Part shown: positions 6,258 through 6,484 of the stretch, in pieces
How positions within the stretch are numbered: the first letter of the stretch is position 1
Layout: each line of letters opens with the position of its first letter
DNA from: Alphaproteobacteria bacterium
Lineage (GTDB): Bacteria > Pseudomonadota > Alphaproteobacteria > UBA8366
Direction: 5' to 3'
Length of the DNA stretch: 6,484 bases
Assembly (NCBI GenBank): GCA_018665505.1
Contig: JABJCS010000792.1
Location: 1 to 6,484 of the forward strand
Position numbers and translations under genes: made by a program
Notes under the pieces: generated by a model
Told to the model about the DNA's origin: nothing
Database searches by the model: none
Seen by the model: the letters and a program-made list of their open reading frames with translations, nothing else

Positions 6258-6484
6258 ATGGCGTATCGCGATATAGAAGCAAGGCCAATTTCAGGCGCCC
6301 TCGGCGCGGAGATTCACGGTGTCGACTTGGCCGAACCTCTCGAAGAGGCGACTTTCGCGAAAATTCGGGAAGCGTTGCATGATCATCTGGTGATTTTCTT
6401 CCGCGATCAGACAATCACACCGGAACAGCACTTAGCCTTTTCCCGCTGGTTCGGCGAGATCGAGACACATGCCTATGCCAAGGG
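6258..6484 (+). CDS. Second TauD/TfdA family dioxygenase, N-terminal part (3' truncated by window)
   Basis: The first 75 codons, plus two bases, of another Fe(II)/2-oxoglutarate dioxygenase are present; the rest lies beyond the window. The start at ATG 6258 is supported by a purine-rich site (6241-6250) and by the conserved opening (YRDIEARPISGALGAEIHGVDL). It aligns well with the N-terminus of the dioxygenase encoded at 2952-3812: both share an IxGVDL phrase, an IR-x-AL helix and LVIFFRDQ, followed by a segment ending FG-D/E. It keeps the standard GALGAEI motif that the upstream paralogue has replaced by glycines. The iron ligands and substrate-contact residues are not yet in view, so activity cannot be judged. 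Its position just after the aldolase suggests that it takes part in the same pathway, perhaps acting on a different intermediate. Confidence 0.88.
   Translation, partial: MAYRDIEARPISGALGAEIHGVDLAEPLEEATFAKIREALHDHLVIFFRDQTITPEQHLAFSRWFGEIETHAYAK

Noticed and set aside
6016..6414. Minus-strand open frame crossing the aldolase end, the gap and the second dioxygenase start
   Set aside because: It overlaps two well-supported genes, is rich in Arg, Ser and Pro as antisense shadows are, and has no motif.

Overview
The window looks like a chromosomal segment of an environmental alphaproteobacterium. The reasons are moderately high GC with GC-rich third codon positions, closely packed same-strand genes, an adenylate cyclase architecture that I recall from rhizobia and their relatives, and a catabolic gene mix (TauD/TfdA dioxygenases, amidase, HpcH/HpaI aldolase, Tat-targeted aldo/keto reductase) typical of that class. 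I cannot name a genus. All seven genes I support lie on the + strand. I see no rRNA, tRNA, CRISPR array, insertion sequence or phage gene.

Layout. Positions 2-682 hold the C-terminal part of an AMP-forming long-chain acyl-CoA synthetase whose 5' end lies outside the window. It is followed after 7 bases by a class III nucleotide cyclase (690-1931). After 4 more bases comes an aldo/keto reductase with a twin-arginine signal (1936-2859). These three look like one transcription unit. A 92-base gap leads to a TauD/TfdA-type Fe(II)/2-oxoglutarate dioxygenase (2952-3812). An amidase-signature enzyme follows after 27 bases (3840-5249), behind a strong ribosome binding site. A 138-base gap with two overlapping hairpins precedes an HpcH/HpaI-family aldolase (5388-6155). 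A 102-base gap with further small inverted repeats precedes the first 75 codons of a second TauD/TfdA-type dioxygenase (from 6258), cut by the window end.

How the genes may work together. The second half reads as a catabolic cluster. A 2-oxoglutarate dioxygenase could hydroxylate a small organic acid or amine-bearing substrate, an amidase could hydrolyse a C-N bond, and an HpaI-type aldolase could cleave a hydroxylated 2-oxo acid. A second dioxygenase paralogue follows. The substrate cannot be read from the sequence, and no transporter or dedicated regulator is in view. The first half pairs fatty-acid activation with a cAMP-type signalling enzyme and an oxidoreductase that may be exported.

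I found no clearly new system. The points most worth a second look are: a possible internal start that would give the Tat-type reductase a cytosolic form; substitutions at the base-recognition positions of the cyclase; a glycine run replacing a common motif in the first dioxygenase; and the paired hairpins plus a 29-codon ORF ahead of the aldolase gene.
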